The notes below the pieces were generated by a model that worked only from the letters and a program-made list of their open reading frames with translations, was not told where the DNA came from and ran no database searches. This document shows positions 11,324 to 22,479 of a stretch of 64,000 nt of DNA, one piece after another (the first letter of the stretch is position 1; each line of letters opens with the position of its first letter). Both the position numbers and the translations under genes were made by a program. The DNA comes from Crossaster papposus (lineage: Eukaryota > Echinodermata > Asteroidea > Velatida > Solasteridae): contig JBAIAA010000347.1 of NCBI GenBank assembly GCA_037893245.1, positions 248,001 through 312,000 on the forward strand, read 5' to 3'.

Positions 11324-12370
11324 TAAGTCTCCAGTCGATCAAATTTACGAAAGTGTCAAAGTCAATAGTCTAAAGAAAAACGTGTACAAAACCTATGGGT
11401 GGAAAATTGAACCTTTAACGTCATGTCACGTGACCTTGAATTACGCAATCGTGCCAAATTTCCTCCAGAACCACCCGTGGGTGGTGTTCTAAGTGTATGC
11501 TAAGTCGGGAGTCGAGTGAATTTACCAAAGTGTCAAAGTCAATGGTCTGAGGGAAAACGTGTACAAAACCTATGGGGAAAAATACACCTTTAATGTGACG
11601 TCACATAACACCTGATGACGTCATCATGACGTCAACTTAATTTTCGTCTATAACACATCCCGGAATACCTGAATACCAAGTTTGACCCTAATTGGACTTG
11701 TATACTTCCAGAGATATAGAGTCTTAAAACTACACCTTTAATGTGACGTCACATGAACCACAATTATGTCATCATGACGTCAACCTGATTTTTGTCTATA
11801 ACACATCCTGGAATACCTGTATACCAAGTTTGACCCCAATCGGACATATACTTTCAGAGATAGAGGGTCCTATAAACTGCTCCTTTAATGTGACGTCACA
11901 TGACACCCGATGACGTCATCGTAATGTCATCTTATTTTTCGTCTATAACTCATCCTGGAATACATGAATACCAAGATTGACCCCAATCGGACCTGTACTT
12001 CCAGAGATAGAGGGTCCTAAAAATGCACCTTTAACGTGACGTCACATGACCCACGATGACGTAATCATGGCGATTTTCCTCTTGGCCCTCCTGAGGATGG
12101 TGGTTGAGGTTTATATTAAGTCTAAAGTCAATCGGATTTACCAAAGTGTCAAAGTCAATAGTCTGAAGGAAAACGTGTACAAAACCTATGGGGAAAAATT
12201 GCACCTTTAACGTGACGTCACGTGACCATGAATGACGTAATCGTTACGATTTGTTTCTAGGACTATCTGTGGTTGGTGGTCTTAGAGTATGCAAAGTCTC
12301 AAGTCGATCGGATTTACTAAAGTGTCAAAGTGTACTGGCTGAAAAAAAGTGTACAAATCCTATGGAGAAT
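11324..12370. repeat. CRE-rich tandem repeat with period near 147 bp
   Basis: GTGACGTCACAT recurs with TGACGTCA starting at 11596, 11744, 11891 and 12037, intervals of 146-148 bp. Each unit carries a second site in the form GATGACGTCATC or GATGACGTAATC and the text TATAACACATCC...GAATACC. Flanking units are a longer variant with AAACGTGTACAAAACCTATG. No coding frame is conserved between units. TGACGTCA is the consensus site of CREB/ATF factors. Confidence 0.85.
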
Positions 12371-12463
12371 AGTCTGAAACAGAAGGGAAAAAAAACACAC
12401 AAAAAAACAACAAAACTTTAACGATTACAATAGCTGTTTCGGCTGAATTGCCGAAACAGCTAA

Positions 12464-13420
12464 AAAGGGATGCGAGATTTGTATAAAGGGATGCGAGTTT
12501 AAGTGCATATACATTGTATATAGAGGCACGATAGAGCCCGGTAGGACCAGGTAAACAAAAGGATGCGAGATTTGTATTTGGGATGCGAGTTTAATATAAG
12601 TGCATATATACATTGTATACAGAGGCACGATAGAGCCCGGTATAGGACCAGGTAAAAAAGGGATGCGAGGTTTAAGTGCATGTACATGTATATTGTATAT
12701 ATAGAGGCACGGTAGAGCCCGGTATAGGACCAGGGAAAAAAGGGATGCGAGATTTTTAGAAAAGGGATGCGAGTTTAAGGTGCATATACAAGGTATATAG
12801 GCACGGTAGAGCCCGGTATAGGACCAGGAAAAAAAGGGATGCGAGATTTTTAGAAAAGGGATGCGAGTTTTAGGTGCATATACATTGTATATAGGCACGG
12901 TAGAGCCCGGTAGGACTAGGTCAAAAGAGGGATGCGAGATTTTTAGAAAAGGGATGCGAGTTTTAGGTGCATATGCATTGTATATAAGCACGGTAGAGCC
13001 CGGTATAGGACCAGAAAAAAAAGGGATGCGAGATTTTTAGAAAAGGGATGCGAGTTTTAGGTGCATATACATTGTATATAGGCACGGTAGAGCCCGGTAG
13101 GACCAGGTCAAAAAAGGGATGCGAGATTTTTAGAAAAGGGATGCGAGTTTTAGGTGCATATACATTGTATATAGTCACGGTACAGCCCGGTAGGACTAGG
13201 TCAAAAAAGGGATGCGAGATTTTTAGAAAAGGGATGCGAGTTTTAGGTGCATATACATTGTATATAGGCACGGTAGAGCCCGGTAGGCCAGGACTGGGTA
13301 AAAAAAAGGGATGCAAGATTTATAGAAAAAGGGTGAGAGTTTTTAGTGCATGTACATTGTATATACACTGTAGGGCCAGGTAAAAAGAGATGCGAGATTT
13401 GTAGAAAATGGTTTTAGTGT
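12464..13420. repeat. 93-bp minisatellite, about ten copies
   Basis: The word CGAGTTTTAG recurs at about 13051, 13144 and 13237, giving a period of 93 bp. Each unit holds GGGATGCGAG twice and GGCACGGTAGAGCCCGGTA once. Left copies vary in length, and those at 12900-13300 are the most uniform. Because 93 is a multiple of three, both strands stay open for long stretches. The translated 31-residue repeats are a by-product, not a protein. Confidence 0.9.
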
Positions 13421-13557
13421 TTATAAACAAATGTATGATTATTCATCTTACCTCATCTTATTCAAATTTAGTCCATTTATTATTCCATGCATGCACACAC
13501 GATAGACCCACTAGTTTGTCCACCAATTATTAACAAGGATCTGTATGTCATCAGTTA

Positions 13558-13734
13558 CGCTCGGTTCAGACAGGCGTTCCACAGTCGAATTGAGTCCGAC
13601 GTCTAAAACGAATAAGGGCGACAAGGCGCGCCAGACGGCGAACGATCGACTGCTGGAGTTGTTAGAGCGACTCAGGGGCGACTTCATTTCAATTTGGTTC
13701 GGCGCGACTGTGGAACGCCTGTCTGAACCGAGCG
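13558..13734. mobile_element. 177-bp Harbinger-type MITE with TTA target duplication
   Basis: The terminal inverted repeats of about 28 bp start CGCTCGGTTCAGACAGGCG and end in the exact complement. TTA flanks both sides (13555-13557, 13735-13737). The related stretch at 8815-8945 is an empty site for the same position. Both strands are open because the element is close to a palindrome. The element carries no gene of its own. Confidence 0.9.
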
Positions 13735-13830
13735 TTATATAATTGTTGATGATACAACGGACTCGACTTGATCCCAACTTCAATCGTTTTAGTTTCTTTT
13801 GAAATCTTCCTAAGAACTTTATCATGTCAC

Positions 13831-15340
13831 GTTTTCGAGAAGTTTTCCTTTTTTATTTACAATTTCCTCACCATATAATATGTGAGCAGACATACTTCAC
13901 TGCAAATCGAGATTGGTCAGGGTTTGGAAACACTAGGATTGTGTAGCTGCTAATTATTGAATTTTTCGTTATACATGTACCTTCACAAAAAAAACATTGC
14001 CCCATATTATGAGAACAAACGGGCCACAATGTTGCGAAATTAATCTACGTGACTACAATAATTATGCAATTGCATCCAAACACTATTTTACAGAACTGAT
14101 CAATATAACCTTGTTCTATTTAATATTAGAAGTTGCACGTTAGCTTCCTGAGAACTTACTTTGGTTTCGGTATAAAATGCAAGTTTGTTCATTCATCACT
14201 GACGCCTTAATCTATTTAGCCTCTGCAGAGTTATGGCCCGTGTACTTAAAGAAATCGTATACGTTTGGTAATTGGAACCCAATGTTTGTTTCAATCCTTT
14301 ATAGTTATAGATATATACCATAAAACTAACCTGTAAAAAATTCATTTCAGGTGGTAGCGATTTTGAGATATTACCAAAAATCTAGAGCGGTTTTATGTCC
14401 ACGCAGGAAGAATAATCTGCATTGGAATACACAACAAAAGACAAGATGTTAAGATATGATGCCAAAAACTCTTTATTTTTTGCGTAAAAAATTGTTCCCC
14501 CCCTATTTCAAGAATGGACTGTACAACAGCGTTTCGCAATCGCAGCCTCGAAGGCCCCCCCCCCCCCCCCCCTCCCCCCCCCCCCCCCCCCCCCCCCCTC
14601 CGCCCCTCCGCCCCTCCGCCCCCCTCCCCCACCCCCCCTCCCCCCCCCCCTCTGCCCCCCCCCCCCCTGATAAGGTACATACGTACGGAAGGCCGTTATA
14701 AGTGTGTGGTCATGTCAATGACTTCTCTTTAAAAGATGGGATTTGAACCATTACACTGGTAAATTAAACACATCGAGTATTGAATTTAGGCTATCAGTTT
14801 TATGTTTGGACTTTTAACTTTTCACGAGTAGTCACTGACTGCAAACTTATAATGTCGATTCATCAGTTATAGTATATGCGCGTACATGTAATTAGGTATT
14901 TTGTTTAATGACGCGTGAAACTCAAAGTCTAAGAATTGGCTTGTGGCCTTCCCCACCAATTAACTATTTTGTTTACGTGCGGTGGTTTCAGTGTAATTAG
15001 CCACACCGAAGTAAATATCTGCATAGGCGATCAAGCGAGACATGGTTTCCTGCCCCTGCAGTGGGGATGTTAAAGAATCATATTAACCACACTACCTGGC
15101 CTTGACGTAGCGATCGCAGACCGCAGCCGTACGAGGATGTCTTTAATAATGCACAAGTAATATGCAGCTTCACGTTTAGCTAACCTTGTAGACTAGAGAG
15201 CGATGTTATTCATTGTTCTGGTTAAATACCAATATTTGAAGTTAGGAGCCTTGTTTTAACATTTAAAACACATTTTATATAATCATTTTCGAATTAATTA
15301 TTAGGTAGCCTGTTAGAAAACTGTTCTTTCTGGCATTATG
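13831..15340. other. Intergenic; C-rich tract and repeat fragments
   Basis: No gene seen. 14450-14560 is an inverted partial copy of 61660-61780 (shared words GCCAAAAACTC and GCGTTTCGCAATC). It runs into a C-rich tract at 14558-14668 that opens proline/glycine frames on both strands. 15000-15190 holds a repeat found again at 16730-16945 (GACGTAGCGATCGCAGACCG). Confidence 0.6.
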
Positions 15341-15354
15341 CGTATGGGAGGAGG

Positions 15355-15426
15355 GTGGGGGGGGGGGGGGGTATTACATGTGGAAACCCCCTCCCCCCCC
15401 CACCCCCACCCCCCCCCCCCCCCCCT
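15355..15426. repeat. Paired poly-G and poly-C runs
   Basis: A G-run (15355-15371) and a C-run (15387-15426) face each other across a short ATTACATGTGGAAA spacer. The DNA could fold as a G:C hairpin or form a G-quadruplex. Assembly length here is likely unreliable. Confidence 0.8.
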
Positions 15427-15937
15427 TTAGTCAAATGTTAGGGGATATACTATCTTTGTATCAATTTCCCCGTAATTTGTATTTTTTTTTTAAATTTAAT
15501 TGTCCTGGTAACGTCTCAAACAACAATCAGATTATTGTCTTGGTCTTTATCTTTTCATTCTTTTCTATTTGTAGTGGGTTAACCAAATACATTTTTTTAA
15601 TATTCACACCAAAACAAACTCACTTCCCGAAAAGTGATACTTCCCGATCCTGCAAGCAGCCATTTTACAAATGGCATCCCTCCACGTTCTAGGGCAATTA
15701 GGACCCATTTTGCAACCGTAATTTTAACAACTCTGCCCTCAGATTGAAGCTAAACAATAACAGGGAGTTGATCCTAGGCTATATTAACACAACCCCACTA
15801 TATTAAAAAAAATATAGTGGGTGGGGGGGACATTTCATGCTAATGAGCTCGGGTAGAATTGTTTCCTTCAATTAGGGTAGTGCACCCCTAGACACCCGCT
15901 CGTGAGCTGGGTCAATAGTGGCTAGGCAACCAATTTC

Positions 15938-16183
15938 ATAAAACATGTAAGCACAAACATTTGCTTAGCATCAGAATTTATCCTGGGGGGGGGGGGGGGG
16001 ACAGGGTTACAAATCAAATAATTTTAGGGTGGTGTTTATTGTTTGTGACTGGTATTCAGCTGGCATTTGCTTAGCATAAAAAGGACAAGCAGTTTTGGCT
16101 GGTAACCAGTTTTTATTAAGCAAAGCTGTGTTTGTGCTAAGCGTGTTTTGTTGCTTACCGGTTTTATGAAAATGGCCCCAGGG
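15938..16183. mobile_element. Foldback MITE with TTCATAAAA / TTGCTTAGC arms
   Basis: The left arm (ATTTCATAAAACATGTAAGC, then CAAACATTTGCTTAGCA) pairs with the right arm (TGCTAAGCGTGTTTTGTTGC, then TTACCGGTTTTATGAAA). The centre has a further small palindrome (GGCTGGTAACCAG) and a G-run at 15985-16001. 'TTCATAAA...TGCTTAGCA' foldbacks are, to my recollection, common in echinoderm genomes. No coding capacity. Confidence 0.65.
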
Positions 16184-16596
16184 CAGGCGCGAGGATAACA
16201 CGGTGGCTAATCAAACGGTCGCGTGTGACATTTGCATACAAGTGTAAGCTAAACGAACTGTTTCTGCTGTGCGCATCAATATTCAATATTAAACTCATCA
16301 CAATTTAATGTAGATTTCCCCGGACGATATCACGAAATGTGCATATTAATTTGTAAATTAAAAATACATTGGTTTATTTTCGTTTGGCAATTGATATGTG
16401 CATACAGTCGTTAAAAATAAATTAAATTTGGCGTACGATTTCCCGAATTTGCACCGAATTTAGTATTTTGATAATTCAAAAACAAGAACGCTACACTGGT
16501 TAGTATTGCATAAGTCTACATTCATTGATAACAGCAACGTTTGGGAACCAGGGAGAAATGGGTTTTTCGAGGGTTGTCAGTCTTTAAATATGCCAG

Positions 16597-16736
16597 CATT
16601 TTATTGGTGGCGATTGGTGGCGAAGTCGAACGCGGCCGGTCACTCCAATGGGAGCTACTCCGGGTTGACACGGGTCCGGTGCGCGGTGCTGTGCCTGAGG
16701 GAAGGCGACGCCTGTTGCCGGTCCTTAAACTACGGA
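16597..16736 (+). CDS. Partial exon of a PAN/apple-like domain
   Basis: The reading frame gives residues such as SGLTRVRCAVLCLREGDACC then RSLNY, which matches the PAN/apple pattern (r-C-a-x-x-C-l...C-r-S-f-n-Y). These domains bind proteins or sugars in secreted and surface proteins. The stretch has higher GC than its surroundings. A possible acceptor (TGCCAG) ends at 16596 and would give a phase-1 start, usual for extracellular modules. The right side is abrupt: from about 16737 the DNA is a dispersed repeat also seen at 15066, and no donor GT is visible. The exon may be cut off by that repeat. It could belong with the F5/8C exons at 28 kb, but nothing proves the link. Confidence 0.45.
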
Positions 16737-16945
16737 AACATATTAACTACACTACCTGGCCTTGACGTAGCGATCGCAGACCGCAGCCGTACAAGGGTGT
16801 CTTTAATAATACACATGTATTATGATGAGTACACTTCACGTTTAGCTAACTTTGTAGTGTAATTAGTGTAATTACCCTCGCCGAAATAAATACATGCATG
16901 TGCGATTAAGCGAGACATGGTTTCCTGTCCGTGCAGTGGGGATGT
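16737..16945. repeat. Dispersed repeat (GACGTAGCGATCGCAGACCG)
   Basis: It matches 15000-15190, in two blocks in rearranged order: ACATATTAAC...GCGATCGCAGACCGCAGCC...TCACGTTTAGCTAAC, then GATTAAGCGAGACATGG...GTGCAGTGGGGATGTTAAAG. A short remnant reappears after the MITE, at 17322-17345. Confidence 0.7.
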
Positions 16946-16948
16946 TAA

Positions 16949-17317
16949 AGGTAGGATACACCATTGGTAATTGCTTGAATTATCATGAATGGGTGGATTG
17001 GGGGGGGGGGGGGGGGGGGGTTGAATTTTATAGTAAATATCGTTTACCTGACCTGTCCGAAGTTTTACAATCATAGATGGCGAGAAAAGCATGAAAAACA
17101 GCGTTTGTTGTCAACCGGCGTCGGGCAATTATTCTTATGTTTTTTTGTTTTTTCGCGATTTGATTTTATAAAATTTAATTTTTCTCAATAATTACAGGAT
17201 ATCTAGTGCACAAAATTTGCTGGATGCGTAGAATCATTATTTACTTTCAAATGAGTAAGATATTTCTTAATAATTTGGTAGTAAATATTTTCGATATCTG
17301 CCAATAGTGTATCCTAC
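16949..17317. mobile_element. Full TTAA-target MITE (AGGTAGGATACACC family)
   Basis: TTAA flanks both ends (16945-16948, 17318-17321). The left end is AGGTAGGATACACCATTGG and the right end is CCAATAGTGTATCCTAC. The uninterrupted relative at 15040-15080 reads GATGTTAAAG then ATATTAACC across the site. The interior has a long G-run (17000-17021). TTAA targets are used by piggyBac and Kolobok transposases; the short ends do not decide between them. Confidence 0.8.
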
Positions 17318-17321
17318 TTAA

Positions 17322-17734
17322 GGAACATATTAACCACACTACGGGATTGGTAGCGGATGTGTCCGGTATTGGACCGATTACATGCGTGTTATGTTGTATA
17401 ATTATTAATAATGAAAAATGGTTGGTCTTACCGTATCAATCAGAATGACCTACGGGTTTCTGTATTGGAGAAATGTTTAAAAAGACAAATAAAAGGAGTG
17501 ACAAGTGTGCTGTCAGGAACTTTTCTCCAGTGGGTTGACCATGAAGTTGACCTTCCACTGACCCGGCCGCTGTTGAAGGACTGAAATTCCCTGACCGCAC
17601 ATAAAACTGCCAGTGTGTAAACCTCAAGCCCCAATATGAAGAATAAGTTAAGACAGGATTAAGGTACCAACTTTTACGAGAGTGTGTTGGTAATGTACCC
17701 AACGCTGGTTGAAAACGAATGCATTCTTTCTTGC
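17322..17734. other. Unassigned; possible exon-like stretch
   Basis: The region 17520-17640 is less AT-rich than its surroundings, and two overlapping minus-strand frames are open across it. I recognise no domain and see no paired splice sites, so no gene is called. Confidence 0.3.
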
Positions 17735-17869
17735 TTTTCTCAGCATCCATGATTGTAAAACTTTTGACAAGTCAGTTAATATGTACAATACAATACAACC
17801 ACCCCCCCCCCCCCCCCTAATTCACCCGATCATGATAATGCAAGCAATTACCAATGGTGCATCCTACCT
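17735..17869. mobile_element. Half copy of TTAA-target MITE
   Basis: It ends in ACCAATGGTGCATCCTACCT followed by TTAA (17870-17873) and contains the family words AAAACTTTTGACAAGTCAGTTAA and a C-run at 17801-17817. The opposite end is missing. Confidence 0.6.
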
Positions 17870-18236
17870 TTAAAACATCTCACTCAATAATTCTGGCTTG
17901 CTTTTAGGAGCTAAACCTGTGTAATGTCTTAACATTAATGTTGTAAGGTGCAGGCATCCCAATACATGTTATTGCATGTTTCGTTTTCACGAAAAGACGC
18001 GCTTGTTGTGCACAAAATCAGTTTATCGAATGGCGTAAACAATTGTTTAAAAAGTAAGTAAACTGAAAAATTGGTTTTCACGAAGAGACGGATATCTTTG
18101 CTTTTAGTTTTAGTTAAGAAACTATTGTTTTGTTTGCAATTATCTCAAAACGTTTACATGCCCATCCCTTCCTGAAACCAGTGACGTATTAATGCAAATA
18201 GGTTTGAAGGAATTTCAATGTGAACAAAGAAATTAG

Positions 18237-18607
18237 CAAGGCGGGACTTGAACCTGCGACCTCCGGACCAGTGCTCTACTAACTGAGCTATCTTACCCTA
18301 TATTACGGCGGTCTCCCATATTGTCAGTATCTTTGTTCGAGGCGCTAGTCAGAATTCATGAACACCAGAATTCCGTGTGGCCAGGGATCACGCCTAATTT
18401 TACGATACAACCTGGGAAGCGATATTGTGGGGATCACTCAATGAGGATATGACATTTTATCTTGAATACACAAATAAACCACAAGGCAAACTGACTATGT
18501 ACATTTGCATAAATTTGAAAGTAAACAATGACATTGGCAAGGCGGGACTCAAACCTGCGACATCTGGAATACTGGACCAGTGCTCAACCAATGAGCTATC
18601 TTGCCCT
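18237..18607 (-). repeat. Tandem tRNA-derived SINE-like unit, two copies
   Basis: On the minus strand each copy reads as a tRNA-like head, with an A-box (ATAGCTCAGTTAGTAGAGC type) and a B-box (GCAGGTTCAAGTCCCGCC, or AGGTTTGAGTCCCGCC in the second). The heads lie at 18237-18299 and 18537-18607, about 300 bp apart, with related DNA between them. Neither folds as a normal tRNA: the second has extra bases in the anticodon region. The tandem spacing suggests duplication of one unit of about 300 bp. Confidence 0.65.
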
Positions 18608-18770
18608 ATGTTAGCGAGCTCCTAAATTGTCAGTATTTTTGTCGCAGTGGTTCGCAATTTTGTCAAATATAGATGTTACAGTCACAAGGTAATGAAGTTT
18701 AATAAATCCCCCCTCCCCCCTTCTTCCACCCCACCGTGGCTTTCATCCAACCAATATGAATGAAACATAT

Positions 18771-18943
18771 GAAGCGCGATATGTGGCAGAGAACCCCCCC
18801 CCCCCCCCCTCCCCCCTTCCTCATTTGTGTTGATCATTGTGTTCCCGGAATCTTAGGAATTATTGTTATGTTTTAAGGGGGGATGTGTTAGGTAACAATG
18901 GTGTTGGGTGTGTATAAGGTATAGGGTATCGTGCTGGGTATAG
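18771..18943 (+). repeat. Dispersed repeat with C-run and GTGTTCCCGGAATC
   Basis: The order is GATATGTGGCAGAG, a C-run (18796-18823), TGATCATTGTGTTCCCGGAATC, TAGGTAACAATGGTGTTGGG, GTGCTGGGTATAG. The same order occurs at 62299-62494 and inverted at 32216-32405; a fragment lies at 27430-27500. No coding capacity; class unknown. Confidence 0.75.
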
Positions 18944-18949
18944 AATGAA

Positions 18950-19403
18950 AATGTCTACGCATGGTCTATCCTTGCAGCAACGCGTTTGTCCGGGCTACGT
19001 AAATTCCCCACAGACTCCAACGGGCGCAATATAAGGTATAGAAATTGAACAAAGATGACAAATTCCACGACTAGATGAGCATCTTAGCATAGTCCCCTGT
19101 AGGCCTACTTTGTTGTTATAACAAACCACAGAAAAAGCTTTCCTAAATTTAAATAAATTAATTCATGCTGAATATGTAATAACAAAAGCCTAATATGACG
19201 ACCGGTGTCATCTGGCCAACGATTGGACGGGGCCCCGTTGGGAGGGCCGTATTGTTTGGCACGTCTTTTGATTGGACAGGAGACGTATACCCTCTACCAT
19301 GTAGTACGAAACCGTCTAAAACGAAAGAACAATGCCACGACTTCTGGGGTCTACTATGGTCACACCATAATACGTTCAACTACGTGCATGACCGTAAGAT
19401 GTG
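18950..19403. mobile_element. Inverted uninterrupted copy of the ACGGTCAACTACGG element
   Basis: Read on the minus strand it starts CATCTTACGGTCATG and aligns with 3103-3265 plus 6236-6780, without the 3-kb insertion found there. It confirms that insertion as secondary. Open frames here are not conserved between copies. Confidence 0.65.
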
Positions 19404-19539
19404 ACCACCGCTTAACTCAGGCAGTTTTATTGTCACCGGTGATGTTCAGTTATGATAGCTTTCGTGACGGATGCAAATTCAATTTTCCCGCAAGATCAGC
19501 GATTACGACAAGCAGTGGGCTGTATTGCTGCGCCGTGAC

Positions 19540-20907
19540 GCGTTATAGACGATGTGCCATCTGACGTCACATGTTTACACCTGTATTCAAATGTGCCAGG
19601 CAGTGATGCGCACCCATCATGTTTTACATACAATTTGGTTAAAGAGTGACGTCGAAGGTCAGATCGCCTTTGAATTATGTGACCTCTGATGTCATTGTGG
19701 AGGGGGGGTTTTATTATGGAGGCTACAGAATGACTGAAACCTCTAAATCAGTGGGTTCAGATTGACTCTTTTATTCGGTACTGTAATTGGAAGTCGGAAG
19801 GCAACCGACCAGTGACGGAGGCGGGAGAATGGCATCAAATTGGACAGTAAACAATTAACAAGTAGGAAGGAAAGAGAAAATAAATGAAATCATTAGTACA
19901 ATAAATACATGTAGTGTGTGTTCACCAAAATCTATCCAATAAAGTGAATACTTCGGCTGAAATAATGCAACTCTTTCACAAAAGAATTAATTAGTACAAA
20001 TACTTCCAACGTTTTGTTTTGAATCATACACCTGTAAGACCTGTATTAAACAATAATCCAGCAGTACAGTGGGTTTTTACCAATCAAAACAGCATATGGG
20101 ATTGATCATCTTGTCTTAAAATCCTTAAGAATTATCAGATCTATATTAAAGCTTATTCTAAAAGCCATTAGCTTAACGGACAACCTGCACCAAATAATAA
20201 ACCTTGGCAAGTTAATTAACACACTATGCCAATATTTGACTAGTCTACCAATGACATAGAGGGCGCTGTCGTAGCATAAACTATAGACTATGGATTACCA
20301 TTAATTTGTCAAAATATGCCCACGTTACTCAGTCAACTTAGACTTAATACCGATGCCTGCGCTGTAAAATACCTATTTCACAGATCGCATTAACTTACAG
20401 TGATCAATTCTCCACATACAATAAAGCTCAGACTCGTGTTCATAAATGCACATGTACATGTACTAGCAAAACGGCATGGTCCTTGGACGGCGCCATGAAA
20501 GTGTCAACAACTTTACAACTTTAACTGAACTGTAATTGCTGAAAAATACATATAATCCTGAGCTTTAATGGGCTAATTAATAAATCTAAATGATACTTGT
20601 TATACCAGGTTTATTGTCCTTTAGTTTATATATTTGAATCAAACTTGCAAAAAGAAGGAAATTTACCTGTAATTGGAAGTCGGAAGGCAACCGACCAGTG
20701 ACGGAGGCGGGAGAATGGCATAACCAGACTCCGCCGCATGGTGGCGCCCTCCCAACTCACCGTTCTACTGTTACTGCATCAAAGACGACACATCGCTGCC
20801 TCCACATCATCTCTTAACCAAATTTATGTAAAACATGATGCGTGCGCATATTGACGGGCACATTTGAATACAGATGTAAACAGAGGCACATCGTCTATAG
20901 GGCAATT
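19540..20907. mobile_element. Foldback-like element with ~100-bp arms and an internal 55-bp direct repeat
   Basis: The left arm (19540-19650) and right arm (20805-20907) are imperfect inverted repeats sharing GACGATGTGCC, GTATTCAAATGTGCC and CATCATGTTTTACAT. Inside, a perfect 55-bp direct repeat starts CTGTAATTGGAAGTCGGAAG at 19781 and again at 20667. Nothing coding is seen between. Target duplications are not clear. Confidence 0.6.
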
Positions 20908-22479
20908 TTCCCGTACGCGCGCTTTCGTTACTGGAATGTCGGATAATGCAGCCTCGTTGCGTAACCTAGGTGGAATAAGTTAAGCTACTTTTCACGGCGC
21001 AGTGCCGGCGTAACGTTCTCGTCTGAACGCAAGCATATTTTGAATTAAAAATGTCTTATCTATTAGCCCAAAGACTAATTGATTTTGTATTAAATACGCC
21101 TCCGTCTGAACGTACCCTAAGTTGCTGACATACATCATTCTCCACCATTGTTTCTTAAGTCTACTTTGAAATACTTGAAAGGGTTCTTTTCAGGTGATCT
21201 TGCAAATATTTGTATAGGTTTTATTACGTAAAATTGTCCCGGCTCTCTGTGTAGTTCCACGGCTGACATCTAAACAGACGTCAGAAGTTATGGCGGGTAC
21301 CAGATGACTTGATTTCACGCCCAGGTTATTAGAGAGAGAAAATGCCATTGGCGACATCTTGTACCGGTAGTAGATGCATTATCAAAACGTCTGGGTCCAA
21401 TAATTTGTGTTTAATCCTGGCGCAAACTGGTTAACAAGGAACAAGTAAAGATAAACATTGGGCTTCCTCCACGCACACATGTGTGTATACAAATACTTAA
21501 AACTGTTTTGGGCTCCATGTCTATTCCGTACATGTATATCCCATTTTGTTAAAAGCACCATTCTGACTGAAATATGTTAAATATTATCCTTTCCTGAACA
21601 TAAATACACAACAGTTATTTGCATCATTAACATGGTACAAACAAACTAATGTATTTACCTTAAACAAAAACTAAAAAAACAACTAATTGTTTTAAATAAA
21701 TAATTTACTCTAACATGCTTGGATATTTACCTACAGTATGATATATGCAGGCTACATCACACATTTTCAAAAGAAAAGTCGAACATATTATGTAGAGATT
21801 ATCTTATTGGCTGATCATTTAACATCAACATGATCAATACAAATCGGCTTATATAGGAATGATTGTCACTTTTGAAACTGGATCTACGACCACTGAAATG
21901 ACAATAACTCCGCTCTGCAACATCGTATCTCAACAATCGAGGTGTCAAAATACGCAGAACAAAATTATGCAGTTGGTTAGTTGCTTCGATTAATCTATAC
22001 TCTTTCGGGCCATTAACTATTGGATCATTTTGTAAGTGTCTCGATACTTGTTGTGATGAGTTTATATAACTAATTTAATTATTACAGTTTACTTAAAACT
22101 AAATTTTAGTTGCTTTTATCTCAATACTGTCGGTAAAAAAAAAACATTCAAAAAGTGATTTGTACTCAATTTATTAAGACACATCAACACGACACAAGCA
22201 TGAGTATATATAGTTTTTTTCCGGCTAATTAAAAAAAATATATACAAATTCACCAACGCATTTAATTTAGTCCGAGGAAACATTTCACAGGATTTTACCA
22301 AAACAATTGAGTAACTCATTATTCAATTTCAACGTTTAGCCACATTTTTATTAAACACCAGGTCGAAAATAGTTGTCATTGCAGATCAAATTCGTCTGAG
22401 CAAAGTTTAATATCTGTAAAGACGAATATTCTCGATACAATGTTTAAATAGATTTACCAAACTTTGCAAACGAATGGTA
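20908..22479. other. No gene seen; one DNA-element end near 21100
   Basis: AT-rich sequence. CGCCTCCGTCTGAACGTA near 21093-21110 is the complement of TACGTTCAGACGGAGGCG at about 2190, which suggests a shared terminal repeat. No spliced or open coding frame is convincing. Confidence 0.45.

Noticed and set aside
9216..11373. Many overlapping open frames of 70-170 codons
   Set aside because: They translate TGGCGCC-type repeats, occur on both strands in parallel and match no protein family.
12425..13383. Long repetitive open frames on both strands
   Set aside because: The 93-bp repeat period is a multiple of three, which keeps frames open by chance. There is no codon bias, start context or splice signal.
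12464..13420. CRISPR-like array
   Set aside because: Repeats are contiguous 93-bp units without unique spacers, and the DNA is eukaryotic.
13511..13825. Open frames on both strands with similar peptide ends
   Set aside because: They lie across a near-palindromic MITE; similarity of the two strands comes from the terminal repeats.
14393..14732. Proline- and glycine-rich frames
   Set aside because: Produced by the C-rich tract read in several frames.
18237..18299. Functional tRNA gene on the minus strand
   Set aside because: A- and B-boxes are present but the acceptor stem does not pair and a second degenerate copy lies in tandem, so a SINE-like unit fits better.
19158..19564. Overlapping open frames of up to 119 codons
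   Set aside because: They lie in a non-coding DNA-element copy, and the frames are not kept in the relative at 6236-6780.
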